Assembly (NCBI GenBank): GCA_965249785.1
Contig: CBDFMU010000031.1
Location: forward strand, 1-64,000
From: M3007 sp965249785
GTDB taxonomy: Bacteria > Bacteroidota > Bacteroidia > Chitinophagales > Saprospiraceae
Direction: 5' to 3'
Length of the DNA stretch: 64,000 nt
The notes below the pieces were generated by a model that was not told the origin of the DNA, ran no database searches, and saw only the letters and a program-made list of their open reading frames with translations. Every line of letters begins with the position of its first letter. Position 1 is the stretch's first letter. Of this stretch, positions 50,310 to 59,011 are shown piece after piece. The position numbers and the translations under genes are program-made.

Positions 50310-50889
50310 TTAGTGTTTGTTTTTTGCGTAGTAATCACCTAAAAGCCGCTGCAAATTTTGCTTCGCCCGAAACAACAATGACTCCACCGACGAAAGTGAC
50401 AGCTGCAGCACCTCCGCAATTTCAACGTAGGACAAGGCTTCCAAATGGTGTAATACAAAAGCCGCTTTTTGCTTTTCGGGCAGTTTTTCGAGGGCTTGAA
50501 ACAAGATGGCGGCCCGTTCCTGGTTTTCCAGCAGTACGCCCGGATGCTGGAAATGGGGCGGGTCTTTGGTCAGTCGCATACTGTCTCGGCTCGAACAGGC
50601 TTTGTACAAAAGCAAACCGTTTTTTACGCTTTCGGTGGCGTATGTGTTCCAGGGCTTTGGTCGTCGCAATGCGGTAAAGCCAGGTGGACAGTTTTGATTC
50701 CCCCCGAAATTGCCCGATGGATTGGAAGGCCGTGACGAATACTTCCTGGCTCAAATCCTCCGCGTCTTCCTTGTTTTGTACCAGACCCAGCACCGTGTTG
50801 TAAACGACATTGCCATATAGCGCCACCAGTGCTTTGCAGGCAGTTGGCTCATTTTTTCGCAGTTGGGCGAGTAAGTCTGCTTCGGACAA
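50310..50889 (-). pseudogene. ECF-type sigma-70 factor, frameshifted
   Basis: Region 2 is in one frame (YGNVVYNTVLGLVQNKEDAE, DLSQEVFVTAFQSIGQFRG, STWLYRIATTKALEHIRHRK) up to FAFVQSLFEPR; region 4 continues in another (HPGVLLENQERAAILFQALE, LPEKQKAAFVLHHLEALSYV, EIAEVLQLSLSSVESLLFRA). A single-base indel around 50590 separates them. The start is unclear, perhaps a TTG at 50889. It heads the operon with the anti-sigma and CpxP-like genes; as written, no full-length sigma factor can be made. Confidence 0.8.
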
Positions 50890-50956
50890 GGGCAGGGAAA
50901 AAATTAAAAAGCAAATTAGCAAATGGCAATAGGCAAATGGCTTGCAGACACCGTAC

Positions 50957-52117
50957 TCAAAACGGATTGGCGTATTTTTCGTCGCTGGCAATTCCTGTAT
51001 CGGTCAAGGTGTTCAGAAAAGCAACCAGGGCAGCCTTTTCTTGGGCGGTCAAATGCAGAATATGGGGCATTCCATTGGGGTCGCGGAGCTGTGGGGACAG
51101 GTTGGGATGGGCTTTCACGCCGCTGTCATAGTGCTCCACCACCTGTTCGAGGGTCGAAAAACGCCCATCGTGCATATAAGGAGCCGATAGCGCGATGCCC
51201 CGCAAGGAAGGTGCTTTGAATAGCCCGTTTTGGAGTGGATTACCGACGATAGTGCCGATACCATTATCCGTGTACACCAGGTCCAGTCCATTGTTTTTAG
51301 GCCCTGCCGAGGTGAACGTCTCTGTGCCGTGGCATTGAGCGCAGCGGGCCACTCCAAAAAACAGCTGCTTGCCCTGATTTTCCTGGGCAGTATAATTGGC
51401 AAAGGGAAGCATACCGGGAGCTTGGTTGGGCGGAAATGCTGCTCTTCCCTGATCATACTTTGTACGGTAGGAAACGGTGGAACGCACAAACTGCGCCAGG
51501 GCCCGCACGATGCCCGCCGAATCAATGGTAGTTGTGCCGAAGGCATCTTTGAACAAAGGTGGGTAGTAGCTCACCGTCTTCAATTTGGCGACCAGTTTCG
51601 GCATGCTCATGCCCATTTCCACCGGATTGACGATGGGGCGGGACGCTTGCGCTTCCACGGACGCGGCACGTTCGTCCCAGAAATAGCGGCCATTCGGGTA
51701 GTAGGCAGCGTTGATTAACGACATGGAATTGCGGGGTGTCCGTTGCCCATCGAAGCCCAGGCTAAACTGGTCAGGATCGGAAAAAGAAAAGGCTTGCTGG
51801 TGGCAGGAAGCACAGGCCTTGGTGTTGTTGGCACTCAGATTCACATCGTAAAACAGCACCCGACCCAAGGTAGCCCCGTAATCTGTGACGGGGTTATCGG
51901 CCAGGGCGGTATTTTGGCCCGCTATCGGTGGGGTGGTCAAATAAGCAGGTAGCCCTAGATTGGCATAATGGAAAGGCGTGACAGGCAGGTTAGGTGCGTT
52001 TTTATCGGTAGGCAGGTAGATAATAGCACCATGTTCTTCTTTTTGACAGCTGAGAATTATTAAAGAACAGAGTACAGCAGACAGAAAAATCCGAAAGGCG
52101 ACGGGCATTTTTTTCAT
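50957..52117 (-). CDS. Di-heme cytochrome c peroxidase (MauG/CCP family), lipoprotein
   Basis: 386 residues. Lipoprotein leader ending SLIILSC-QKEE. Two c-type heme sites: KACASCHQQAFSF near residue 100 and ARCAQCHGTETF near 255. Further family features: GFDGQRTPRNSMSLINAAYY, FWDERAASVEAQA, PIVNPVEMGMSM, FKAPSLRGIALSAPYMHDGR. Periplasmic side of the envelope, reducing hydrogen peroxide with electrons from a cytochrome. Stands alone. Confidence 0.93.
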   Translation of the reverse strand: MKKMPVAFRIFLSAVLCSLIILSCQKEEHGAIIYLPTDKNAPNLPVTPFHYANLGLPAYLTTPPIAGQNTALADNPVTDYGATLGRVLFYDVNLSANNTKACASCHQQAFSFSDPDQFSLGFDGQRTPRNSMSLINAAYYPNGRYFWDERAASVEAQASRPIVNPVEMGMSMPKLVAKLKTVSYYPPLFKDAFGTTTIDSAGIVRALAQFVRSTVSYRTKYDQGRAAFPPNQAPGMLPFANYTAQENQGKQLFFGVARCAQCHGTETFTSAGPKNNGLDLVYTDNGIGTIVGNPLQNGLFKAPSLRGIALSAPYMHDGRFSTLEQVVEHYDSGVKAHPNLSPQLRDPNGMPHILHLTAQEKAALVAFLNTLTDTGIASDEKYANPF

Positions 52118-52224
52118 AAGTGGACGTATGCGTGGATGGATTTGAAAAATGCAATATTACGTTGGATGTCGTTTGTGGCGGAAACTTGCGGGGATGAGAG
52201 GATTTTTTTTGAAAATTCTGTTTT

Positions 52225-52256
52225 TTTGAAATTGGAGTGGCTATGTCGTATTTTTG
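52225..52256 (+). promoter_or_regulatory. Full Bacteroidota-type promoter before the PIN antitoxin
   Basis: TTTG (52225-52228), a 20-base spacer, then TATTTTTG (52249-52256) matches TTTG-N20-TAnnTTTG. The ATG at 52275 lies 19 bases further on. Confidence 0.7.
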
Positions 52257-52274
52257 TCTGCAAATCACTACTTT

Positions 52275-52511
52275 ATGTCGCATTCTGCTCTTCAACAACC
52301 TTTTTCTAATTTGCAATTGGAACTGCTCAGTTTATATACCCGCGATATTTCGGAGGAGGAATTGTTGCAAATCCGGGATATGCTGGCTCAGTTTTTTGCG
52401 GACCGGGCTACTCAACGCGCCAATGCAATTTGGGAACAAAAAAAACTGAATGCCGCCGAAATTTTGCAGAATCACCACCGGACGCCTTATTCCCGATTTA
52501 TAAGTCTTTGA
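52275..52511 (+). CDS. Antitoxin of a PIN module, C-terminus fused by deletion
   Basis: 78 residues from the ATG at 52275 (MSHSALQQPFSNLQLELLSL, YTRDISEEELLQIRDMLAQF, FADRATQRANAIWEQKKLNA). This is the helical antitoxin type that precedes PIN_3-family toxins in Bacteroidota and cyanobacteria. The native end is probably near HHRTPY; the last residues SRFISL come from toxin sequence read out of frame after a deletion. A good promoter precedes it. Confidence 0.75.
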   Translation: MSHSALQQPFSNLQLELLSLYTRDISEEELLQIRDMLAQFFADRATQRANAIWEQKKLNAAEILQNHHRTPYSRFISL

Positions 52512-52840
52512 AAAATCGGAAATTTCAAATCGTTGTGACGACCGATATTTTGTTGGAATACCAAGAAGTGATTGGTGAGGCAATGGGCCAAGAAGTAGTA
52601 GACGATTTACTTGCTTTTTTGAATCACGCTTCCAATGTTTTCCAAATTGAGAAATACTACTATTGGAATTTGATTATCGCAGATCCAGACGATGATAAGT
52701 TTGTGGATGCTGCGGTGGCTGGAAACGTAGATTATATTGTTACTAATGATAGGCATTTCCGGGTCTTGCAAAATATTGCTTTTCCAAAAGTAAATACCAT
52801 CACAGCGGATGAATTTCTGGAAATGTTAGCCAGCCAATGA
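52430..52840 (+). pseudogene. PIN-family toxin lacking its N-terminal strand
   Basis: From about 52485 the frame reads PIYKSLKNRKFQIVVTTDIL, LEYQEVIGEAMGQEV, WNLIIADPDDDKFVDAAVAG and DYIVTNDRHFRVL, matching the C-terminal 110 residues of PIN_3-type toxins. The first 20 or so residues, which carry the first catalytic Asp (V-x-D-T-N), are missing; the open frame upstream is only antitoxin DNA in another frame. The toxin should be inactive. Its stop overlaps the MFS gene start. Confidence 0.75.
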
Positions 52841-54057
52841 ATAAAAAATCAAGCAGCCTGTTTCAATTGGCGGTTATCGTCAGTGCCTTGGGATTTTTCG
52901 TGGATGTGTACGACCTGTTGTTGTTTTCCATCATCCGCAAATCCAGCCTCGCGTCCCTGGGTCTTTCGCCCGACCAGGTGCTGTCGCAAGGCGAGCGGCT
53001 AATTAGTACGCAAATGATCGGGCTGCTGATTGGTGGCATTTTATTTGGCATTTTGGGGGATAAAAAAGGGCGATTGCAGGTGCTCTTCGGCTCTATTTTA
53101 CTATATTCCATCGCCAATATCCTGAATGGAATGGTGACGACCCTACCGCAATACCTGGTTTTACGCTTTTTGGCGGGTGTTGGTTTGGCCGGTGAATTGG
53201 GCGCGGGTCTGACGTTGGTGAGCGAATTATTGCCCAAAGAAAAGCGCAGCGTGGCCGCTGGCCTGATCGCTGGTTTCGGGATTTTCGGGGCGGTTTTCGC
53301 TTTTTTTCTCCATCAATTTTTTGACTGGCGGGTTTGCTATTACATTGGCGGCGGGATGGGCCTGTTGCTGCTGATACTTCGGGTGCAAGTCTTGGAAAGC
53401 GGTTTGTTTATCCAAACGCAGGCCAGTGGAGTACAGCGAGGCAATTTTTTGATGTTTTTTACCAATCGGGCGCGATTCATTAAGTACCTGCAAGTGGTGC
53501 TGATTGGCCTGCCAGTTTGGTATATTATCGGCATTCTGGTGACTTTCTCCGATCAATTTGGCCAAGCCTTTGGTATTCCAGACATTGACCCCGCCAAGGC
53601 GATCATGTACTTATATCTGGCGATTGGCTTGGGCGATTTTGCCGTCGGCTGGCTGAGCGAACGGTTGCGCAGTCGGAAGAAAACCCTGTTTATTTTCCTC
53701 GGCATCACCCTGTTTTTCACGCTCCTGTACTTTTTACAAAAGGGTGGGAGTGCATCTACTTTTTACCTGCTGTGCCTGGGCATGGGTTTTGGCGCGGGCT
53801 TCAACGTAGTGTATATGACGATGGGCGTGGAGCAATTCGGTACCAATCTGCGGGCCTCGGCGGCCATCAGTATTCCCAATATGGTGCGTGGCTCGCTGCC
53901 GCTGCTGCTACTGCTCTTTAAATTTAACAGAAATTTCTTCCAGGATTACCTCACTGGTGCCTGGGTAACTGGACTGATTTTATTTGCCGTAGCCATTGCC
54001 GCTGCCTGGTCGCTGCCGGAGACTTATGGTAAAGATTTGGATTTTCTGGAAGAATAA
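52837..54057 (+). CDS. Major facilitator superfamily transporter
   Basis: 406 residues with about 12 hydrophobic segments. It has the loop 2-3 motif GGILFGILGDKKGRLQVLFG, the RFLAGVGLAGELGAGLTLVSE segment of sugar/organic-acid-type carriers (proton symport), a central loop around residues 190-215, and WLSERLRSRKK in the second half. The opening FVDVYDLLLFSIIRKSSLA resembles sialic acid/carboxylate carriers. Substrate unknown. It overlaps the truncated toxin gene by 4 bases. Confidence 0.85.
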   Translation: MNKKSSSLFQLAVIVSALGFFVDVYDLLLFSIIRKSSLASLGLSPDQVLSQGERLISTQMIGLLIGGILFGILGDKKGRLQVLFGSILLYSIANILNGMVTTLPQYLVLRFLAGVGLAGELGAGLTLVSELLPKEKRSVAAGLIAGFGIFGAVFAFFLHQFFDWRVCYYIGGGMGLLLLILRVQVLESGLFIQTQASGVQRGNFLMFFTNRARFIKYLQVVLIGLPVWYIIGILVTFSDQFGQAFGIPDIDPAKAIMYLYLAIGLGDFAVGWLSERLRSRKKTLFIFLGITLFFTLLYFLQKGGSASTFYLLCLGMGFGAGFNVVYMTMGVEQFGTNLRASAAISIPNMVRGSLPLLLLLFKFNRNFFQDYLTGAWVTGLILFAVAIAAAWSLPETYGKDLDFLEE

Positions 54058-54136
54058 AACAATAGAATTTCCTTACTCAACATAACTGACATGAATCATG
54101 GGGTCATTAATGCAAGATATTGATTATAAACTCTCT

Positions 54137-54169
54137 AAACCTGCAATGTTTTTAAAACATTAGAGGTTT
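54137..54169. terminator. Palindrome between the convergent MFS and dprA genes
   Basis: AAACCTGCAATGTTTT and AAAACATTAGAGGTTT pair with two mismatches. Its position is that of a shared terminator. An ACTCATAAC-type microrepeat follows at 54217-54240. Confidence 0.6.
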
Positions 54170-54243
54170 CGTATATAATCGCCAGAAGATCAATACCCTT
54201 TTTGAACCAATGATTCTCATAACTTATACCTCATAACTCTCTT

Positions 54244-55350
54244 TTATCCTGTCGCCCGATATCGCTTCCCCGGCAAAGTGCGAATTGCTCCTTTAAATTC
54301 CAGTTCCAACAACAACGCCGCTAACTCGCCAGGTTGTAAGCCAGCCGCCAGAGAAAGCTGGTCAATCGGAATATCCGGCGTTTGCCGGATAAGCTGGAGC
54401 AGTCGGTTTTCGGCGGCGGAAAGATCGAGAAAGAGTTGGGTTTGCACGGCTTGAACTTTTCCCGGCTCGGGCCACTGCATGGCAGCAGCAAGGTCGGCGG
54501 CGGATTCGAGGAGTTTGGCGCGCGTAGATTTGATGAGCAGATTACAGCCGGTACTTTTGGCATCTTTGGCGCGTCCGGGCAGCGCAAACACCTCGCGCTC
54601 GTTTCCGCTGGCTAATTCCGCCGAAATCATGGAGCCACCAGAAACGGCAGATTCAATCACGATCAGTGCGTCGCAGAGGCCCGCGATAATGCGGTTGCGC
54701 ATGGGAAAATGCTCGCGGTCAGGTTTGGTATCACTAATGTATTCGGTGAGCAGGCCGCCATTTTCCATCATTTTTAGAGCGGTAGGGCGGTGTTGTGCGG
54801 GATAAATACTAGCCAAACCTTGTCCCAGCACCCCAATATTGGCGACATTCAGGGCCGTGGCTTTTTTATGCGCCGTAATATCCACCCCATAAGCCAAACC
54901 ACTGACGATGAGTACGTTATAAGGATTTAAACCTTCTACGATTTCTTCGCAAAGTGCTTTTCCGTAGTCCGTTGGCTGGCGCGTACCGACGATGGCGACA
55001 ATCCGGTCGGCATTTAACAAATCCACCGACGAGCCTTTGAAAAAGAGAATGGCCGGACTGTCGTGGCATTGGCGCAGCCTTACGGGATAGCGTTCGTGGG
55101 TATAAAAAAGAGCGGTGACCTCGTTTTTTTCCAAAAAAACCAATTCGCGCTCGGCCTGTCGGAGCGGTTCGGCGAGTTGCAGACCATCCGCCAGCACAGG
55201 CCCGACGCCGGGTATTTTCAGGAGTTCGCGCCGTTTGGCTTGAAAAACAGCTTCTGCGCTGCCGCAATAACTGACCAACGTTTTGGCCGTCACCGCGCCC
55301 ACCTGTGGCACCAGCGTCAGGGCAATTTGATGCAGCAAACTATCGGGCAT
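54244..55350 (-). CDS. dprA: DNA-processing protein DprA
   Basis: 368 residues from the ATG at 55350 (MPDSLLHQIALTLVPQVGAV). Features: an N-terminal HhH-like part (LLKIPGVGPVLADGL), the Rossmann-like DprA core with RIVAIVGTRQPTDYGKALCE, VSGLAYGVDITAHKKA, GVLGQGLASIYPAQHR, FPMRNRIIAGLCDALIVIES and GGSMISAELASGNEREVFAL, and a C-terminal winged helix (PDIPIDQLSLAAGLQPGELA). It loads RecA on incoming single-stranded DNA in natural transformation. The upstream continuation of the open frame is not used. Confidence 0.95.
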   Translation of the reverse strand: MPDSLLHQIALTLVPQVGAVTAKTLVSYCGSAEAVFQAKRRELLKIPGVGPVLADGLQLAEPLRQAERELVFLEKNEVTALFYTHERYPVRLRQCHDSPAILFFKGSSVDLLNADRIVAIVGTRQPTDYGKALCEEIVEGLNPYNVLIVSGLAYGVDITAHKKATALNVANIGVLGQGLASIYPAQHRPTALKMMENGGLLTEYISDTKPDREHFPMRNRIIAGLCDALIVIESAVSGGSMISAELASGNEREVFALPGRAKDAKSTGCNLLIKSTRAKLLESAADLAAAMQWPEPGKVQAVQTQLFLDLSAAENRLLQLIRQTPDIPIDQLSLAAGLQPGELAALLLELEFKGAIRTLPGKRYRATG

Positions 55351-55646
55351 ATCATTAAAAAAGCAAAGTGGCAAATGGGAAAATAGCAGTGGAAGGAAGC
55401 ACTTTTGCCGTACTTTTGGCGGGGCAAAGATAGGGGACGCTGACTGATTGTTAGCGTAGCTTATCTGGTCACTTTTGTTTTTCAATTTCGGCGGCTGAAT
55501 GCAATGAGATTGACCTAAAATACCGAAACCTGTTTTTGACAAGTGTAAACAGGATAACAGGACGCATGAATGCGCTTGTAGCACTGTTAATCTTGTAAAA
55601 CTTGGAATTACCACCATTGCACTAAGCCCGCCGATACAGCATCACT

Positions 55647-56276
55647 ATGAAGCTCCCTAAAATAGAAACATTGATCGTTTTCGTCTTTTTAGCCTGCGTG
55701 GCTCTATGGGCGATTTCCAGGTGCGGTAACCAGCGGTCCACTGCGGTGCGCACCCTGCCCGGTCAGGAGGATGAGCGCGATGACCGTCCGAGCCGCCGTG
55801 ATACGGTGGCGCGTCCCGTCCCTACGCCGACCGCGACAGTGGCACAACAGCCAGTCAATACTCAGCGACCCACGCAGCAGCCTGCCGTCACTACTACGGT
55901 GGCTCCCGTACCTGCTCCAAGCACGACCACCCTGACTCCCAAACCGACCCGTACTCCTGTGGCCACGACTACTGCGCCGACTGCCACTACTACTACTACT
56001 GCTGCGCCAAAATACTCCACGCTTTATGTAACGATTGATGGGCTGAAAATGCGCAAAACGCCGGGCCTGAAAGGAGATTTGGTGACCAAACTCGAACTGT
56101 ACCAACCCGTATTTTTTCTAAATCAAAAAAGCGAAAAGACCGAGGAAATTAGTCTGGGCTACGAAAAAGTAACCGACTATTGGGTGAAAATACGCACCAA
56201 AGAAGGGAAGGAAGGCTGGGTATTTGGCGCGGGCGTGTATTACTATAAAATGAAGCGCAAGGGCGTGATGGATTAG
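55647..56276 (+). CDS. Membrane-anchored SH3-domain protein
   Basis: 209 residues. An N-terminal membrane helix (about 7-23, ETLIVFVFLACVALWAI), a 100-residue Thr/Pro/Ala-rich linker (VATTTAPTATTTTTAAPKY), and a C-terminal bacterial SH3 domain (about 122-205: LYVTIDGLKMRKTPGLKGDL ... WVKIRTKEGKEGWVFGAGVY). Likely a periplasmic peptidoglycan- or protein-binding module held at the inner membrane. Confidence 0.82.
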   Translation: MKLPKIETLIVFVFLACVALWAISRCGNQRSTAVRTLPGQEDERDDRPSRRDTVARPVPTPTATVAQQPVNTQRPTQQPAVTTTVAPVPAPSTTTLTPKPTRTPVATTTAPTATTTTTAAPKYSTLYVTIDGLKMRKTPGLKGDLVTKLELYQPVFFLNQKSEKTEEISLGYEKVTDYWVKIRTKEGKEGWVFGAGVYYYKMKRKGVMD

Positions 56277-56306
56277 GTCTTTGTAAGCTATCTCTGCTTT
56301 TTTGCC

Positions 56307-57410
56307 TCACGGATGCGCCACTGCGATCAAGCCTTTTCCAACGAATGGAATATGCTGGCCATTTTGATTGTACAAAATGCAGGTAAAATCTACCTGCATT
56401 TGCCAGGTGGGTTGGCCCTGTTCATTTAGTTCGTAGAGCTTGGTTTCCAGCACTTTAAACGTGGAATTCGCTTGTTGTGGACCTTGATCGGAACGCCATA
56501 TTTTTCTATTATCATCGGTCCATTGTATTGTTACAGTACCGAATTGCAGCGTGTCGGGCGGCAGGGTGAGGAGGGTAGTCGTGTGGGTAAAATTGGCGGT
56601 GCCCTGGGTCGTTCCAGGATCAGGTGATAATCCCTGGAGGCTGGCAGTGGCGGTAGAGCCTGAAAAATTCAGAGCAGTAACCATGTATGTGGATTGCAAT
56701 AAAGTATCCTCAAAAACGGGCAGTGCTATTCCGTTATTCCAACTCAGTCCACTGATCGGGGAACCCGAACTAATGGCTTCAATGCGGTAGTCAGTTGGCT
56801 GCGGAGAAATCAATAAATCTACGCTGGGAAATGCCGTAACCGGCCCGAAAAACGAAATCTGGCGTTGCACCCGCGACTCAGGACCATTGTTGCGGGTGGC
56901 CTGCAATTCTACTCGCGCAGAATCAGAACTGCTATTAAAATCGAAAGTTGTGACGCTGCCTTGCGCGGAATATTGATTTTGAAAAAGCCACAAAAAATCG
57001 GTGTAACCGAAGGTCGTGTCGGCACGGAAAGTTGTGCGATATATCGTCTGTCCGGCGGATGGTTGAGTGGTTTTGAAGGAATGTTCACCGAGGCGGAAAA
57101 TGGAATCCGGTAGTGCTACCTGGCCAATTTTTGTGTTCCGAAATTCAAAAGAAAGACGGCCAGCGCAGGTGTCATCTAAACACTGTACCTGGGCAAAAGT
57201 GCCGACGCAGGTCACCACATCGTCGTGACCAATACTATAGTCGGTAAAAAGGTAAATGCTATCCAACCCGGCAGTCACCGTCTGTTCCGGTAAATTACTC
57301 GCTGTATAATGAAGCACGAAATACGGCGGATCCTCGGTCGAATATGGATCGTCGGATTTGCAAGCCGCCCAAAAAAGAACCAACAGTAACCCTAATACCT
57401 TCTGTGTCAT
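56307..57410 (-). CDS. Putative lipoprotein, beta-rich, in an ECF-sigma operon
   Basis: 367 residues with a lipoprotein leader (MTQKVLGLLLVLFWAAC-KSD). The rest is beta-rich with PKD-like segments (FGPVTAFPSVDLLISPQPTD, FGTVTIQWTDDNRKIWRSDQ). No family recognised. The ATG overlaps the stop of the upstream barrel gene by 4 bases, and that gene in turn follows an ECF sigma gene, so the three probably act together at the envelope. Confidence 0.75.
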   Translation of the reverse strand: MTQKVLGLLLVLFWAACKSDDPYSTEDPPYFVLHYTASNLPEQTVTAGLDSIYLFTDYSIGHDDVVTCVGTFAQVQCLDDTCAGRLSFEFRNTKIGQVALPDSIFRLGEHSFKTTQPSAGQTIYRTTFRADTTFGYTDFLWLFQNQYSAQGSVTTFDFNSSSDSARVELQATRNNGPESRVQRQISFFGPVTAFPSVDLLISPQPTDYRIEAISSGSPISGLSWNNGIALPVFEDTLLQSTYMVTALNFSGSTATASLQGLSPDPGTTQGTANFTHTTTLLTLPPDTLQFGTVTIQWTDDNRKIWRSDQGPQQANSTFKVLETKLYELNEQGQPTWQMQVDFTCILYNQNGQHIPFVGKGLIAVAHP

Positions 57411-58807
57411 TTCTTTATATTGCTAAACAATTGCCAGCGCAGCCCGGCATCCAGTCGCCAGGGGCCGGAATGATCCGTGTACTCCGTCGTATTTCGTAGC
57501 AGAGAAGTCGGACGGTAACTAGCGCGTACATCCACCGACAGAAATCGCAACGGCTGCCAGCTCAGACCCAGGAAGGGCGCAATATAGTGTTGGTTATAAT
57601 CGCTTTTCTTACCCCGAATGTTTCGCTCCGTGATCTCTGGTATAGGTATCAGCGAAGATCGGCTACTTTGAATAATGGTCGCCTGGTTGCTGATCAGTTG
57701 TCCGTACATAGCCCCTCCTTCCAACTGCCAGCCATGATGATACCAGCGGACACTTACGGGAAATTCTAAAAAATGCAGTCGGCGATTTATTTGCTGGAAA
57801 GTTTCTTCTTCATAGCCAAAACGATAGTGCAACTGGCGGGCCACGGTGAGGGCATCGGTGGGTGAACTGCCCGTGGGCTGGCTTCGCCACATAATGCCTG
57901 CCGATAGCGACCAGGTGGGGCGGAGCCAATAAGCGGCATAAAAACCCGCCGTAGCACCCCATTGCTGACCCGCCAAAGCGGGCGGATAGGCCGACGCAGC
58001 GACCAGCATTCCGACGGTAAAGTGCGATTCGCGTACTGGCTGGATGGGAGAAAAATCGTTTGGGAGCTGAGCAATTTCCGCTTTACCGATCGGTCTGTTT
58101 AATGGCATATTCGTGATCGGCAGGAAAGGAATATTACGCCAGCTGGCAACACTGGATGTTGCAATAGAATCAATTGTTAAGACATTTTCGGTAGAATTTA
58201 GCGGGGTACTTGCTTTGAAATCATGCTCAGAAACAGCTGGTAAACCGTTGGAGGTCGGCCCTAATATGGCGTGGCTCGTTTCCGAAGAGGCAGGAAATTT
58301 GGATTCCCTCGTCGGTTTGGTTTCCATTACTAGCGAAGGAGTAGATTTGGTTTTGCCTATTAATTGACTGGATGTCAACCCATTAACGGAAGTAATATTT
58401 CTTTCCCCCAATGCTTTAATAGCAGGATTGCCAGTAGCTTTTGCCAGTTTTCTATTGGAAGCAGCAGGCGGCAACTCCGCGTGTTCCGGTAAATAATTTA
58501 CCTGCTCCATGCTGCTGGCGAGCGGCACAGTTGACATATTTTCCCCCACCGAAGTTTCCTGCGGCGCCACTACAGACCGATGATTAGCACCAGTAGGCTG
58601 GTGGGAAAGGTGCCAACTCCACCAGGCACCGCCGCCCAATAAAAATAATCCAACAAACCACCACAGCAATCCACGTCGCCGACGTTTCTGCTCGGCAGCT
58701 TCGATCAGCGGCAGGGCCTGCGCCCACTGCTCCTCCCGAAACGGAAAGCGTTCGCCGGGATTTTCCCGATCAAACTGCTCGCGGATGAAATCATCTATTT
58801 GTGCCAT
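57407..58807 (-). CDS. Inner-membrane-anchored protein with C-terminal outer-membrane-barrel-like domain
   Basis: 466 residues. About 1-46 is cytoplasmic and charged (MAQIDDFIREQFDRENPGER), 47-65 is one membrane helix (LLWWFVGLFLLGGGAWWSWH), about 70-270 is a low-complexity Ser/Thr/Asn-rich linker, and about 275-466 shows alternating aromatic strands ending WRLDAGLRWQLFSNIKK, like the PF13568-type barrels. The N-terminal layout is that of an anti-sigma protein. Together with the ECF sigma gene 205 bases upstream, this suggests a trans-envelope sensor. The exact topology is inference. Confidence 0.75.
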   Translation of the reverse strand: MAQIDDFIREQFDRENPGERFPFREEQWAQALPLIEAAEQKRRRRGLLWWFVGLFLLGGGAWWSWHLSHQPTGANHRSVVAPQETSVGENMSTVPLASSMEQVNYLPEHAELPPAASNRKLAKATGNPAIKALGERNITSVNGLTSSQLIGKTKSTPSLVMETKPTRESKFPASSETSHAILGPTSNGLPAVSEHDFKASTPLNSTENVLTIDSIATSSVASWRNIPFLPITNMPLNRPIGKAEIAQLPNDFSPIQPVRESHFTVGMLVAASAYPPALAGQQWGATAGFYAAYWLRPTWSLSAGIMWRSQPTGSSPTDALTVARQLHYRFGYEEETFQQINRRLHFLEFPVSVRWYHHGWQLEGGAMYGQLISNQATIIQSSRSSLIPIPEITERNIRGKKSDYNQHYIAPFLGLSWQPLRFLSVDVRASYRPTSLLRNTTEYTDHSGPWRLDAGLRWQLFSNIKK

Positions 58808-58849
58808 TATTCAACTCGTTTCAAAATATTTGTATTTAATTGATTTAGA

Positions 58850-59011
58850 CGGGTTTAGAAAAAAGGGTTTATAAGAGTTGATAAATATTTAGAAAGGTTT
58901 ATAATGGTTTAGATAATAGAAAGTGACTTTTCTAAACCCCTCTCAACCCTTTTTTCTAAACATTCTCAACCTTTTTTCTAAACCCCTCTCAACCCTTTTT
59001 CTAACCCCCTC
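58850..59011. repeat. GTTTAGA/TCTAAAC and CTCAACC microrepeat hairpin
   Basis: Left arm GGGTTTAGAAAAAAGGGTTT and further GTTTATA/GTTTAGA words; right arm TTTTCTAAACCCCTCTCAAC repeated about three times. It fills the whole gap between the ECF sigma gene and the barrel gene. Confidence 0.8.
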
